A stretch of 64,000 nucleotides of DNA from Vishniacozyma victoriae (lineage: Eukaryota > Basidiomycota > Tremellomycetes > Tremellales > Bulleribasidiaceae): contig JADPYG010000001.1 in NCBI GenBank assembly GCA_017654735.1, forward strand, positions 310,001 to 374,000, written 5' to 3'. Every line of letters begins with the position of its first letter. Position 1 is the stretch's first letter. Below are positions 24,272 to 34,021 of this stretch, one piece after another. The position numbers were made by a program, and so were the translations under genes. Under the pieces are notes generated by a model that made no database searches, had not been told where the DNA came from, and saw nothing but the letters and a program-made list of their open reading frames with translations.

Positions 24272-25440
24272 CTAGACAGTACGAAGCGGATCACGATCTT
24301 CCTTACTGACCAAGACTTCCCATTTTCCATCGATACTCGTAATCTCAGTATCTCTTGTATGGTCATATCGATCGAGGCTTTGGTGTTCTTTGTTGAGCTC
24401 ATCTTGAAGCCACTTCTGTAGGACTTTCGATAGGTAGGGTCGTTCGGTGTTTGAGTGATTCGTTAGGATTACCGTCTGACCTTTGGCGACGGCCGCTAAT
24501 ACCTCGTGCTGGTCGTCAGCTGGGTCACACTACAACAAAAGGAGACTTACATGTGACATCTCTCCGGTGAGCAGTAGATCTGCTGGAGCGTCTTTGAGTA
24601 TGCTACCTCCTGAATCGTTAGCCGTGTCCCGTCATGTGAGGTTCAAGCGAACCTGATCCGGCACAGACTGCTATCGACTCGATGGGTAGCTGGTCTTGCG
24701 GTGTAGCGACCTGAACTGGGCTCATAAGCTCGAGGCTCCCACGACATTCCGATCGACCTACCATGTTCCAGGCTGAGATGTTCCTTGACGATTCGTACAA
24801 CCTCGCTGACTTCCAGTCCCTTGCCTAGATCGACTCTTCTGCCCATACCAGCACCTTCAAATCCTGCAACCTTCTCACCAGATGGAGTGATCACCTCCGA
24901 CGTCCCATCTTTGGCGTACTGGACAAAAGGCTGGATCAAGAAAGTGTTGATGCCGTTCGGAGTAGCGTCTAGGGAGGTATGAGGGGAGAAGACGGAGATG
25001 CCTTTGGCTGATAGACGTAGTAGGGAGGCTTGGAGTGGGTCGGCCAGGGTCATGGATTTGAGACCTCGGAAGATCTGGTAGTCAGCTTAAGTCCTAAGCT
25101 GGATAAGATGAGCTTACGGGGGGATGATATGAGACGATGACTGAGCACTGCGGGAGGTTGAGGGCTTCGTTACAAACGGCCGTCGTCAAGCTGTCATGTC
25201 AGCTCTGCATCAAACAGGGGTTAGGATCGGCCTACTCGATAGTCAATAGTACCTGCCGATGGGCTGGGTTGGCTACAGGCGACTCTTTACAGATCAGACA
25301 TGATACCTCCACTCCATCTCAGACGACGCACCGATCATAATTCCGACATTATCCCAACTTCGTTCCGCCAGTTGCAGGGGGGCGATCTTCTCCCATACTT
25401 TCTTGACCGACTGAATGGGTGTGACTTGCCAAGCTGGCAT
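24272..25440 (-). CDS. NIF3: NIF3/DUF34 family metal-binding protein
   Basis: Minus-strand gene with several short introns. The rebuilt protein starts MPAWQVTPIQSVKKVWEKIA, then ERSWDNVGIMIE, VLLTIDLTTAVCNEAL, and the metal-site segments VSYHPPIF, FSPHTSLDA and, near the C-terminus, HSNTERPYL. The glycine-rich AGSGGSILKDAPADLLLTGE block is the family signature. These are the residues that bind a di-metal centre in NIF3 proteins; the Tyr-His in place of His-His is usual in eukaryotic members. Despite the name GTP cyclohydrolase type 2-like, the cellular role is unsettled. The start at 25440 is the first ATG and lies 169 bp from the divergent GCN3 start. Confidence 0.9.
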
Positions 25441-25609
25441 CTTGTACTATTCTTGGTAGTTTATCGTTGTCGAAAGTCAGTCCATCGTCACCAAAAGGTC
25501 ACTCATCATCATCATCCTCCCCATGGGGAATCTGATTCCGTTAGGTATAGAAACGAGTCAACTGTAGCAGTCTATTTCAACTGTTGAACCTATACATTAC
25601 CTTATCGAC

Positions 25610-26944
25610 ATGTCTGTAGTACCTCTACCACCCGCACCGCTACCAGCTGCTGGCCCTTCTTCGCATGCGAGGTCAGGAGCACCCCGCGTGAACAAAGATT
25701 TCGACGTCGTTGCAGCGTACAGAAAGGCATTGGCAAATCATAGTGTGAGGACCTTTTCGCGCGTGTCGAATCGGCTAATGAGCCAGGTACCCCATCCTAT
25801 CGCCGCTATTCTGGCACTTGTAGAGCTCATGGAGTCTTCGACGGGTAAGCTGGCCGGAGTTCAGCCTCCTCGTACGAAGCTGACCCCGTGATAGCTACCA
25901 CCAGTTTCGGACTCGCTGAAGATGTCAAGGTCGGCCGTGAAACACTAATGAACACCCAATCATCACTCGGTGTCCGAGCAGGCTGTCAACTGTGGGAGAG
26001 ATTCTTCTCACTCTCACGTCCAGGCGATTTGGTACGTCCACCTTGACATTGTGTTAGACGAAGCTGATATTGCAGGACTTTCCTGTATACAAGCGTAGTC
26101 TTATCGCTCAAGGACGATCGTTCTGCAATGCGACTGCACCTCAATGCCGAGAGAAGATTGCTGCTCTGGCTGTCGACTTTCTCAGTGATGATGTAACGGT
26201 ATGGCCAATCCTTCACGACCATAGGCGCCGCTGACAAGCAGATCTTGACGCACAGCTATTCGAGAACCGTTATTCAGTCGATATTGAGGGCACATGCCCA
26301 AAATAAGCGTATACAAGTCTACGTCACGGAAGCTCGGCCATCCTGTCTCGGGTCAGTCAATTGACATTGCTGCTGTTGGACCTGCTGACGATTCAGGATG
26401 AAAACACATCAGATCCTCACTGCGAATGGTATACCATGCACAGTAGTCCTCGATAGCGCTGTTGGATACATCATGGAGCGAGTCGACTTAGTGCTAGTTG
26501 GATCCGAAGCAGTCGTAGAGAGTGGTGTAGGTCTTTTCACGCCACATTGGCATAGCTGACGTACAGGCACTCGTCTCGGCAGTAGGCACATATCAAGTTG
26601 CCCTAGTCGCCAAAGCCTTCCAAAAACCCTTCTACGCCCTAGCCGAATCGTACAAATTCCTCCGTCATTTCCCACTATCTCAGACCGACCTCCCAATGCC
26701 CCGCCATCCCGATTCAACCGTCCCAGAACCCCCTCTTTCTTTCCCATCACACTCCAAGCCCGGTCCCGATGAACTCAAGACCGATAGTCGAGGAAGACCA
26801 GAATTGGGAGAGGATATGGAGAGACGGAATCCTACGGTGGATGTTACGGCGCCCAACCTCATTGATTTCATCATTACCGATCTGGGGGCGCCGCTCAGTC
26901 CGACTTCGGTTAGTCAGTACCTTGTCGCTCAGTTCTCCTCATGA
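25610..26944 (+). CDS. GCN3: Translation initiation factor eIF2B subunit alpha
   Basis: About seven exons. The ordered segments [65 protein letters not shown] and [14 protein letters not shown] are classic for the eIF2B alpha/beta/delta fold, and the alpha subunit is the best match by size. eIF2B recycles GDP for GTP on eIF2; the alpha subunit (GCN3) senses phosphorylated eIF2 during amino acid starvation. A charged insertion of about 60 residues ([16 protein letters not shown] onward) precedes the C-terminal [15 protein letters not shown]. The C-terminus ends at TGA 26942-26944. Confidence 0.94.
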
Positions 26945-27891
26945 TCTAATGTATGCCTTGGCAATGTGGCGCGTAGCATGGGTAGGTCTGGCTAACTTTC
27001 CGAGACCCTATCCAAGGGGACAGTGATCCTGTAGGCTCCTTTGAACTGCGCGGTCATCAATGTCGACAGCCACTCGCCGAAACGCTTCGGCTTTTCACTT
27101 ACGCCGTCCTTTCATTCCAGTCGCAAGAAGGTGATACGCCATGGGAAAGACGTGGAGCTGTGGAGCTTGCGATCGCGACAAACACAAATCCACCCACTTT
27201 CTTTGACAATACTCATAAATTTCTCACACTGTCACTAATTCCCACCACTTTCCAGTATCTCATATACCGCAGACGAATCATCGCAAATCCAATCCACCCA
27301 ATATCCTTCTGACGATCGTTAGAATCACCTATGCCACCAACTATCAAAATGTCGCTCTGCCACGATGCCGACACTGCAGCTCCGTCGCCAACAAACAGCA
27401 TCGACGTCAATGCCTGGCATCCACCGTCAGATTTCCAATCAAAGGAAGTTTGCCACCAGGGCTGCCAGCTACCTTCTTTTGTACATACCACCCGTCTTGG
27501 CCAGCCCATTACACTATGCACTCCTTACACCTCAGGTCCGTTATGTGAGCCAGCCTCTCCAGGGAAACCATACATCCCAGCCTATCCCTTTTACTCACAG
27601 CACCGCTTCTCACCTTCCTTGCATCCAAAGATTGTGTAACACGGTCATCGCCTCGGGCAGGGGTTTCCAAAGACAGGAAGGGGACTCTCTGGGGCAAGAG
27701 CGCAGGGAGCATACGGCAAGGGACTTTACCGGGCTGAAAGCCTGTAGAGGTATAAGAGGACTACACATTGGTCTCCCACTTGTCATCCTTCTTCACTTTC
27801 ATTTCCCCACGACATACACATCTTCACTCCAGTGAGCAGCTAATTCTTTTCAGCTTACCCGCAGCAAGACCTTCTACATCGACCACGTAAC
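26945..27891. other. 947-bp gap with a possible small gene
   Basis: The left part after GCN3 shows no gene. From about 27230 the plus strand becomes pyrimidine-rich like a 5' leader, followed by a 102-codon ORF (27331-27639). From about 27770 another C/T-rich stretch leads into the ATG at 27892. Confidence 0.4.
27331..27639 (+). CDS. Possible small hypothetical protein
   Basis: A 102-codon ORF starting with ATG after a C/T-rich leader-like stretch. It is rich in Pro, Ser, His and Cys and resembles nothing I know. A second frame over the same DNA is longer (27365-27835) and equally unconvincing. It lies just upstream of three intronless orphan genes and could be a decayed or fast-evolving relative, but I see no clear shared motif. 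Confidence 0.25.
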   Translation: MPPTIKMSLCHDADTAAPSPTNSIDVNAWHPPSDFQSKEVCHQGCQLPSFVHTTRLGQPITLCTPYTSGPLCEPASPGKPYIPAYPFYSQHRFSPSLHPKIV

Positions 27892-28590
27892 ATGAGTGAA
27901 CACCCCCCCACCACAAGCTTTGTCCCTGCTCCGACCAATGAGAATAATAGCAATGATCAGAACGTTACCCTGATCCAGGAGGTTGATAACCTGTCTTTCA
28001 CCGACGTCCCTGGCAAGCCCGCTACGACCATGAAATTTGCCTTCCCGGTTCAGCTCTCGGTGACCACGGCTTCTCCTCTCTCGCAAAACACCCAAGACGA
28101 GGCTACCAAACTCGAACGCAGCACCCAAGGAGCTTCCGACTCCACTTTTGTTCGCCCAGGGACCATCCCTGCCACCTATGCCTGTAATGGCACCTGGGAC
28201 ATGGCCTCGCAAAACCATCCCTACGCCGAGTCCGGCTCGATTTGGCTTCATGATCCAAAAGCACCCGACGCCGCAGCCGATTTCGTGACCATCGACAATC
28301 CTGAGACCGGCCTCAGTGAACTGAGGGCCTTCGTCGAGCTCGAGAAACAGGACGAGTACGATGACAAAGGGCATATGGTCCGCGTTCGAAGGCCTCTGGA
28401 AACATTTGGTCCAGTCATGTACAGAGTTCTCCCAGAAGAGGGTGGAAATCGCGAGATATTTTTCGGGGGTATCAGCGAGAGCGCAAAGATGGACCACGGG
28501 ACCAGACGTTATACGAACTGGCACAAGGGCCCAGCTGTCACCAGTATTCCCCAGCCCAATGGTACCGCCGCAAGACTCGGCTTGCGGTAG
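27892..28590 (+). CDS. Orphan protein 1 of a tandem intronless trio
   Basis: Single exon, 232 residues, unusual in a region where nearly all genes are split. No family recognised, no signal peptide or membrane helix. The N-terminal 85 residues are Ser/Thr/Asn-rich. A more ordered core holds GTIPATYACNGTW, ESGSIWLHDP, AFVELEKQDEYDDKG and MYRVLPEEGGNREIFFGGI. Related elements in the same order appear in the two genes downstream. The longer antisense frame has no ATG start and was rejected. Function unknown. Confidence 0.65.
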   Translation: MSEHPPTTSFVPAPTNENNSNDQNVTLIQEVDNLSFTDVPGKPATTMKFAFPVQLSVTTASPLSQNTQDEATKLERSTQGASDSTFVRPGTIPATYACNGTWDMASQNHPYAESGSIWLHDPKAPDAAADFVTIDNPETGLSELRAFVELEKQDEYDDKGHMVRVRRPLETFGPVMYRVLPEEGGNREIFFGGISESAKMDHGTRRYTNWHKGPAVTSIPQPNGTAARLGLR

Positions 28591-29274
28591 TAAGCAGAAC
28601 CCTCTTTTGCCTGAGCCGAGGTCGTATGGCAAGATTTTGGGTGGATCCTTTTGTGGTGATTGTAAGGAGGGAGATTGAGAATTGCAGGGCGTTGCGGAGG
28701 TGAGAGGTACCGTGAGAGGATGGCGCCGAGACTAGGAGCGAGAGAGGATAGAGAGGATACCATTGAGGGAAAGGGAAGGGGGGTCAGTGATTACTGGAAG
28801 ACCTGCGATATGAGAGCTGTGACCATTGTGGGCGATTTGTGCTAGAGGAAGATTTGCCCTGGAATCAGCGGGGGAGAAGATGACGCGCTTTGGCATTGGT
28901 AGTGACAGAAGCAGATGATTTATGGTTAGCTAGTCTTGCAGTGAGTACATACATGTATATGTTTTGGTTCAGCAGCAGCAACTTGGACAGTCTGTGGTTC
29001 CGCTTTTAATCTCGAAGGGCTTCGCTTCTTTCTCAATGCCAAAGCATCCAGCCTAGGCTCCGGGCGAAATGTAATGGGCGACCGGAAGACTCTCGGAGAG
29101 CGGCCAGGGTCCTTACAAGCCTCCTGCATGTCTTACGCCGGGTCTACCACATCTTCCTTTCATGGGTCTGCCTTCCAGACATCTCACTTCCCATGTTGCT
29201 TCTGACCGGTATATTCTTCTCTTGTGTTCGACTTGAATCCATTACTAAAAAGATCTTTCTCACACATACCATTC
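28591..29274. other. 684-bp gap between orphans 1 and 2
   Basis: Purine-rich on the plus strand just after the orphan 1 stop, then C/T-rich before the next ATG, as expected for a 3' end followed by a promoter and leader. No gene, repeat or RNA is visible. Confidence 0.45.
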
Positions 29275-29847
29275 ATGATGACCCCGACTGAAGAACGCAG
29301 TTCTGGCTCATCGAAGACAGTAAGCCCCACTAGTGAAGCGTTGGCCGTACGCGACTCGGTCCGTCCCAATTCAACGCTTCTTCGTCATGTGGATGTCTTC
29401 AGTGTCGATACGAATCGACCGGCCGGTACACTTCGGGCCACCTACTACCATGGCAAAGATCTGAAGGATGTCAAATTCCCGCCACCTGGCTCGACTGCAA
29501 TCACACTTCCACCATTACCTGACAGACACTCCACTGCTTGTTTCGCTTTGGAGAAGAAAGACAGCAAATTAAGCCCTCAACCACTACTTTTGACACACAA
29601 TGCCGAGCCTCGACAGATCACAGGCTCTGTCTGGTCCGGGGTATTGCCTTGTGGTAAAGATCGGGTGAGAATATTCCCCGCTGGCTTCGAAGGTGCTGTC
29701 CCTAAAATGACAAGACCCACGACGCCCGAATGGATGGTCCTATCGGAAACGACCTCCAGACTGTCTCTCAAACCTATTCCAAGTGGCGAAGAGGGGATTT
29801 CAAGATCCGCAGGCAGGGGAAGGCGCCAGGATGTCTCAGATCGATAG
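29275..29847 (+). CDS. Orphan protein 2 of a tandem intronless trio
   Basis: Single exon, 190 residues from the first of two adjacent ATGs (29275 and 29278). The core AGTLRATYYHGKDLKD, PGSTAITLPPLP, ACFALEKKDSK and VWSGVLPCGKDRVRIF parallels orphan 1 (ATYACNG, GSIWL, AFVELEKQDE, VMYRVLPEEGG) in order and spacing. The C-terminus is Ser/Arg-rich. No recognised domain. Confidence 0.62.
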   Translation: MMTPTEERSSGSSKTVSPTSEALAVRDSVRPNSTLLRHVDVFSVDTNRPAGTLRATYYHGKDLKDVKFPPPGSTAITLPPLPDRHSTACFALEKKDSKLSPQPLLLTHNAEPRQITGSVWSGVLPCGKDRVRIFPAGFEGAVPKMTRPTTPEWMVLSETTSRLSLKPIPSGEEGISRSAGRGRRQDVSDR

Positions 29848-30244
29848 AGGGGTTCAAGAGTGATGAGAAAAATGTATGATACATATGTAGCTTTTGTGGT
29901 AAACTTGACATATCACCTTCTTTCTGGAGGCAATGGCCTCCTCGGACGTCAATCATGCCACTAGCCCATGGACATGTCAGCGCTAGAGCCCATCAAGGTT
30001 TTTTCTCCGTTGCTTACCGAAAGTCCGTTCCGGTGCTAAAGAAGACTGTAATCAGAGCCTACATCACGATCAGTTTCGAGAAGCTTCTCGGGAAAGCCTA
30101 CCTGCCGTTGATCAGATGTCACCCTTCGCATCGTCATGTACGATGGCGAGTGGCGCCAGAAACATGTTATATTTCAGCCTTCAAATATGACTTCTGTACT
30201 CCCACATCGGCCCAGGCTTCTCTCTCTCTCTCTACTTGATCATA
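29848..30244. other. Gap between orphans 2 and 3
   Basis: No gene is visible. A (TC)7 tract lies at 30219-30232, about 12 bp before the orphan 3 ATG, in the position of a pyrimidine-rich leader. Confidence 0.45.
30219..30232 (+). repeat. (TC)7 microsatellite in the leader of orphan 3
   Basis: Seven TC units immediately before the start of the third orphan gene. Such tracts can act as promoter or leader elements in fungi, but here this is only a composition feature. Confidence 0.8.
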
Positions 30245-30895
30245 ATGTCATATCCCCAGACCACGACTACTCATCAACCCAAATCGGCAGCTACTCTTTC
30301 AATCCGCTCACCATCCACAGGCCGACCCATTCACGACCTCCGGACATACGAATTGTTTGAAGGTCTTCCTACCCTTCCATTTGTTCCCGCCACTGATCAA
30401 ATATGGTCAACCGACGCTCGATTCTATCAAGGTTCCTCTTTGGACCCTACTCGGTTACCACCCACTCAGCATCGAGAAGCAGGTTTCGGGAGTATTCCTT
30501 ATATCACCCTGCCGAAAAATGGTCATTCGGCCCAAGCTTCCATTCAATTGCGAGTCGATAGCTGTGGAATACCATATTTCGATCCCGTCGTTGAGCGCAC
30601 TCGTACCAGCAAATACCAGGAGTCAAACCTTCCTAGATACAAGAAAAGAAACAGTGCCACTTCGTTGTTGGAGACTTGCCATTCCCTTGGTGTAGTGGGT
30701 GATCCAAGGGGTCATGAGAAGTTGGCTGCCTTCGGGAGAGTGCCCAGGATCGGGAGTTTCGAAGATGAGGAGGAGCATGAGTGGTGGACTCCAGATTGGG
30801 CTATCGTATCTGGGGTATTACCGAGGGGTACGGTGCGAAGGGTCTTGGAGGGCTGTGGTCGAACTCACATGTCAGTAGATGACGAATCTGTGTAG
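30245..30895 (+). CDS. Orphan protein 3 of a tandem intronless trio
   Basis: Single exon, 216 residues. The core ARFYQGSSLDPTRLPP, GSIPYITLP, ASIQLRVDSCG and, much later, WAIVSGVLPRGTVRRV follows the same order as orphan 2 (ATYYHGKDL, GSTAITLP, ACFALEKKD, VWSGVLPCGKDRVRI), with a basic and acidic insertion of about 70 residues in between. No recognised family. It is the last gene before the catalase, whose 3' end faces it 106 bp away. Confidence 0.62.
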   Translation: MSYPQTTTTHQPKSAATLSIRSPSTGRPIHDLRTYELFEGLPTLPFVPATDQIWSTDARFYQGSSLDPTRLPPTQHREAGFGSIPYITLPKNGHSAQASIQLRVDSCGIPYFDPVVERTRTSKYQESNLPRYKKRNSATSLLETCHSLGVVGDPRGHEKLAAFGRVPRIGSFEDEEEHEWWTPDWAIVSGVLPRGTVRRVLEGCGRTHMSVDDESV

Positions 30896-31001
30896 TAGGG
30901 ATGGTGATGGTCCTGCAAGATTTGATGTTGTATGACTACAGTATTCATCTTTTGTTCTCATAGCTACATGGAGTACCCTTTTGTTGTACTACTCCCGTTA
31001 T

Positions 31002-33600
31002 CTAAGCCGCGATGTGTGAGACCTCCCTGTCCCAACACTTATGCTGAGCGACACCGTCCATGTACTTCTTGGCGAATTCGACCCCATTTCCAACCTTGGT
31101 AGCAAAGACACATCCATTCTCCTGAACGACATCACTCGAAGTCTTGACCTCCGCACTGAATTCTCCAGGTAGACACATATCGGCAACCCAGGGGATAGCG
31201 TTTCCAGTAGCACCAATAGTCTTGAGGTGCATGTACTGTTCCCTGATAACGTGGATGAGTCGTCCGTTCTTGAACTTCTTGGCGTAATCTGCATTGTCGT
31301 CTGGTCCACCTGGGACGACGACACAGTCAAAGTAGGTAGATCGACAGTTTTCGAATGTGAATTGAGCATCCAAGGTTTGACCGGAAGAGGACTTGACGGG
31401 TCCAGTGGCTGGTGCGACGATCATGGCCATCATACCTGCTGCCATGAACTCTTTTTGTAGAGCAGAGACGGTCGAGTACTCGAAACCAGGTAGAACGTAG
31501 ATTCCGACCTTTCGACCCTCAGCAGTGAAGACTGATTGTCAGCACAACATCACGTTGAAGAATGTGGTACTTACCCTGGTTCTTTCCCGTGATCTGGGAC
31601 AAGAAGTCGGACCTCTGACCGTGGTTGGGCTTGCCTTCTGGTACAGTGACAGCCGGGAAGACCTCTGCGACGGCAAGTGCGAAATCGTGGTCAATCTCGT
31701 TGAATCGCTTGATAGTGTTCTGATGAACGATATGTTCCTCACACTTGGACAATTCGAATTGAGCCGCCGAGATCATGTTCTGCTTCTCGGGTGCGGACAT
31801 TGAGTTGTAGAATAAGGTTGCCTGGTAGGTGTATTCCTAGTCATCAGCATCACTGGATGCGCAGAGTAAAGAGACTTACGTTGAACTTGGGACCTAGGAT
31901 TCGAGCCTTGATGCCCTCTACCTTTTCGGGGTATGACTCGAAACCGCCCTGGGCGACTGGTACGGTGGGGACAGCGTCGAATCGGTTGGGGTGGTATGAC
32001 TGTCGGTTGGACTTGCTGGTCATTTGCATAGCTCCATCTCGGGAGTTGGTGGAGAATGGGCAGACAGGTCGGTTAACCGGGATATCTCCAAAGTTGACAC
32101 CGATTCGGGAGATTCTACAGGTCAGCTACACTCGACCGTTGGGAGATGGACGTACTGGGTATCCTGATATGAGAAATTCCTTCCGGCAAGTAGGGGATCG
32201 CTTGAAAAGTCCATACCGGGCACAATGTGCTGTGTACAGAAAGCAACCTGCTCGACTTCGGTAAAGTAGTCGACTGGATTTCGGTTCAAGGTCAAAGTAC
32301 CGATCTTTTGTACAGGTACCAAATCCTCGGGGATGAGCTTGGTAGAATCAAGCAGATCGAAATCGAATTTATGTTCATCTTCCTCCTTGACCAACTGAAC
32401 ACCAAGTTCCCACTTGGGGTAAGCACCAGCTTCAATAGCATCGTACAAATCCCTTCGGTGGAAATCGGGGTCTTGACCGGCCAATTTCAACGCCTCGTCC
32501 CAGACGAGAGAATGGGTACCGAGATGAGGCATCCAGTGGTACTTGACGAATGTACTCTTTCCCTCGGCATTGATGAGTCGGAAGGTATGGACACCGAAAC
32601 CCTGCATGTGTCGGAATGATCGGGGGATGGTTCGGTCGGAAAGGATCCATGATTGCATAGCGGTAGATTGGGGGTGGAGAGACATGAAGTCCCAGGCGTT
32701 GTCGTGGGCAGTCTGGGCCTGGGGGATCTCCTTGCTAGGGTCGGGTTTGACGGCATGGACAAGGTCGACGAACTTGATGGCATCTAGCTGTCAGCTGAAT
32801 CCTGGAACCTGATTCAGTAGACTTACCTTGAATGAAGAAGATGGGGATATTGTTTCCGACTAGCGAGTCAGCAAGAGGTCATATACACAAGAGCATCACT
32901 TACCCAGATCCCAATTACCTTCATCGGTATAGAATCGAGCGGCAAATCCTCTAGGATCACGGACCTATGTATCAATATTTCGCCTCTCGTGATTCCTCGT
33001 GACTTACGGTATCTCCAGATCCCCTTGAACCATTGACAGTTGAGAACCTGACGTAGGCAGGGGTAGTCTTGGAGGTATCGGTCAAGATCTTGGCGGTTGT
33101 GATACCGGTCAAAGGGGTGTGGAGTTTGAATTCTCCGAAAGCACCTGCTCCTCGAGCGTGGACGACTCTTTCGGGCTGGGTGTCAGTCAGTTACGGGTCT
33201 CGCGAGTGTCCTGCTTACGATCCGTTCGTGATCGAAGTGACTGATCTTCTCTCTGTTATGGAAGTCTAGACCATATCAGCAACATGCACAATCGTGGTGT
33301 GACGAAGGAAGACGAAGAAAAAAGGTGAACAGGCCCAAAAAATGGAAAAGTGGCGGAAACGAGACTTACCTTCCAAAACAGTAGGTCCCCTAGCTCCAGC
33401 CCTCAAAGCGACATCAGTCTCGGCAATCTTGGTTCCAAAGTAAGTCGTCAAAGGAGTATTCTTATCCTGGTGCTGAGTGAAACCCTCCATTTGTCGAGTC
33501 TTGGCATCCCCGACGGCGGTGTTGAGCACTATCGTCAGCCTCTGTATTTTGTAGTCGACATACCGGACTGTGCTGCGGTTTTTACTGCTGCTGTCGCCAT
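31002..33600 (-). CDS. Large-subunit heme catalase
   Basis: Minus-strand gene of about ten exons beginning [20 protein letters not shown]. The distal His is in [15 protein letters not shown], heme-pocket residues in [15 protein letters not shown], the active Asn in [11 protein letters not shown], and the heme-ligand Tyr in [13 protein letters not shown]. After the catalase core a flavodoxin/DJ-1-like C-terminal domain follows ([36 protein letters not shown]), which marks the large-subunit clade. It removes hydrogen peroxide. There is no obvious secretion signal; the C-terminus (HIAA) is not a peroxisomal SKL-type signal, so a cytosolic site is likely. Most similar in architecture to fungal spore or cytosolic catalases. 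Confidence 0.96.
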
Positions 33601-34021
33601 TGTTGTATGAGTGGCAAGATATGTATGAGAGGGAGAAAGAGGGGGTAGATGGGTAAGCTGCTTACTTATACCCTACCCTAACTTTCATCTAGTTACCATG
33701 AAACGTTTCCAGTAAATTGATTCATTGCTAATCATGACGTAAAGATTGATTCCCAATGACGCATCTGACCAATTAAACACTGTAGAATTGATTCCAGCGA
33801 ATTGTAAAAGACACCGGGCCGAGAAAACCGGCTTCTTCCATCATCTTTTTCTTCCTTAGGTTAGGTGTCACGCAGTAATACATGACCTAGGTCGTGATAC
33901 GTACAGTACGAGTACTCTAATTACAACCAAACAATTGCGTACGAGTACAAATATGCAGTCGAGTCGAGAACCGAATGGGGAAAAGAAACCGTGAATTATA
34001 TGATTGAAACACCCTCTCCTT
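33601..34021. promoter_or_regulatory. Catalase promoter and FHL1 3' region
   Basis: On the plus strand it shows CCAAT (in cccaatgac and gaccaat near 33750-33775), a TGACGCAT half-site of the CRE/ATF type, a perfect 10-bp palindrome at 33884-33893 and two copies of gtacgagtac near 33905-33950. These are motif sightings only; none is proven functional. Confidence 0.4.
33884..33893. promoter_or_regulatory. Palindrome GACCTAGGTC upstream of catalase
   Basis: A perfect 10-bp inverted repeat about 285 bp upstream of the catalase ATG. It could be a dimeric regulator site, but it is short enough to occur by chance. Confidence 0.3.

Noticed and set aside
27365..27835. 156-codon frame overlapping the possible small gene at 27331
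   Set aside because: It crosses into the C/T-rich leader of orphan 1 and shows no conserved or ordered features.
27874..28632. Minus-strand frame of 252 codons over orphan 1, longer than the sense gene
   Set aside because: It begins with TTG rather than ATG, is rich in Gly and Ile without any family resemblance, and the sense frame shares blocks with its two neighbours.
30896..31001. Possible gene or RNA between orphan 3 and catalase
   Set aside because: The gap is only 106 bp and holds two converging 3' ends; no hairpin or RNA-like signal was seen.
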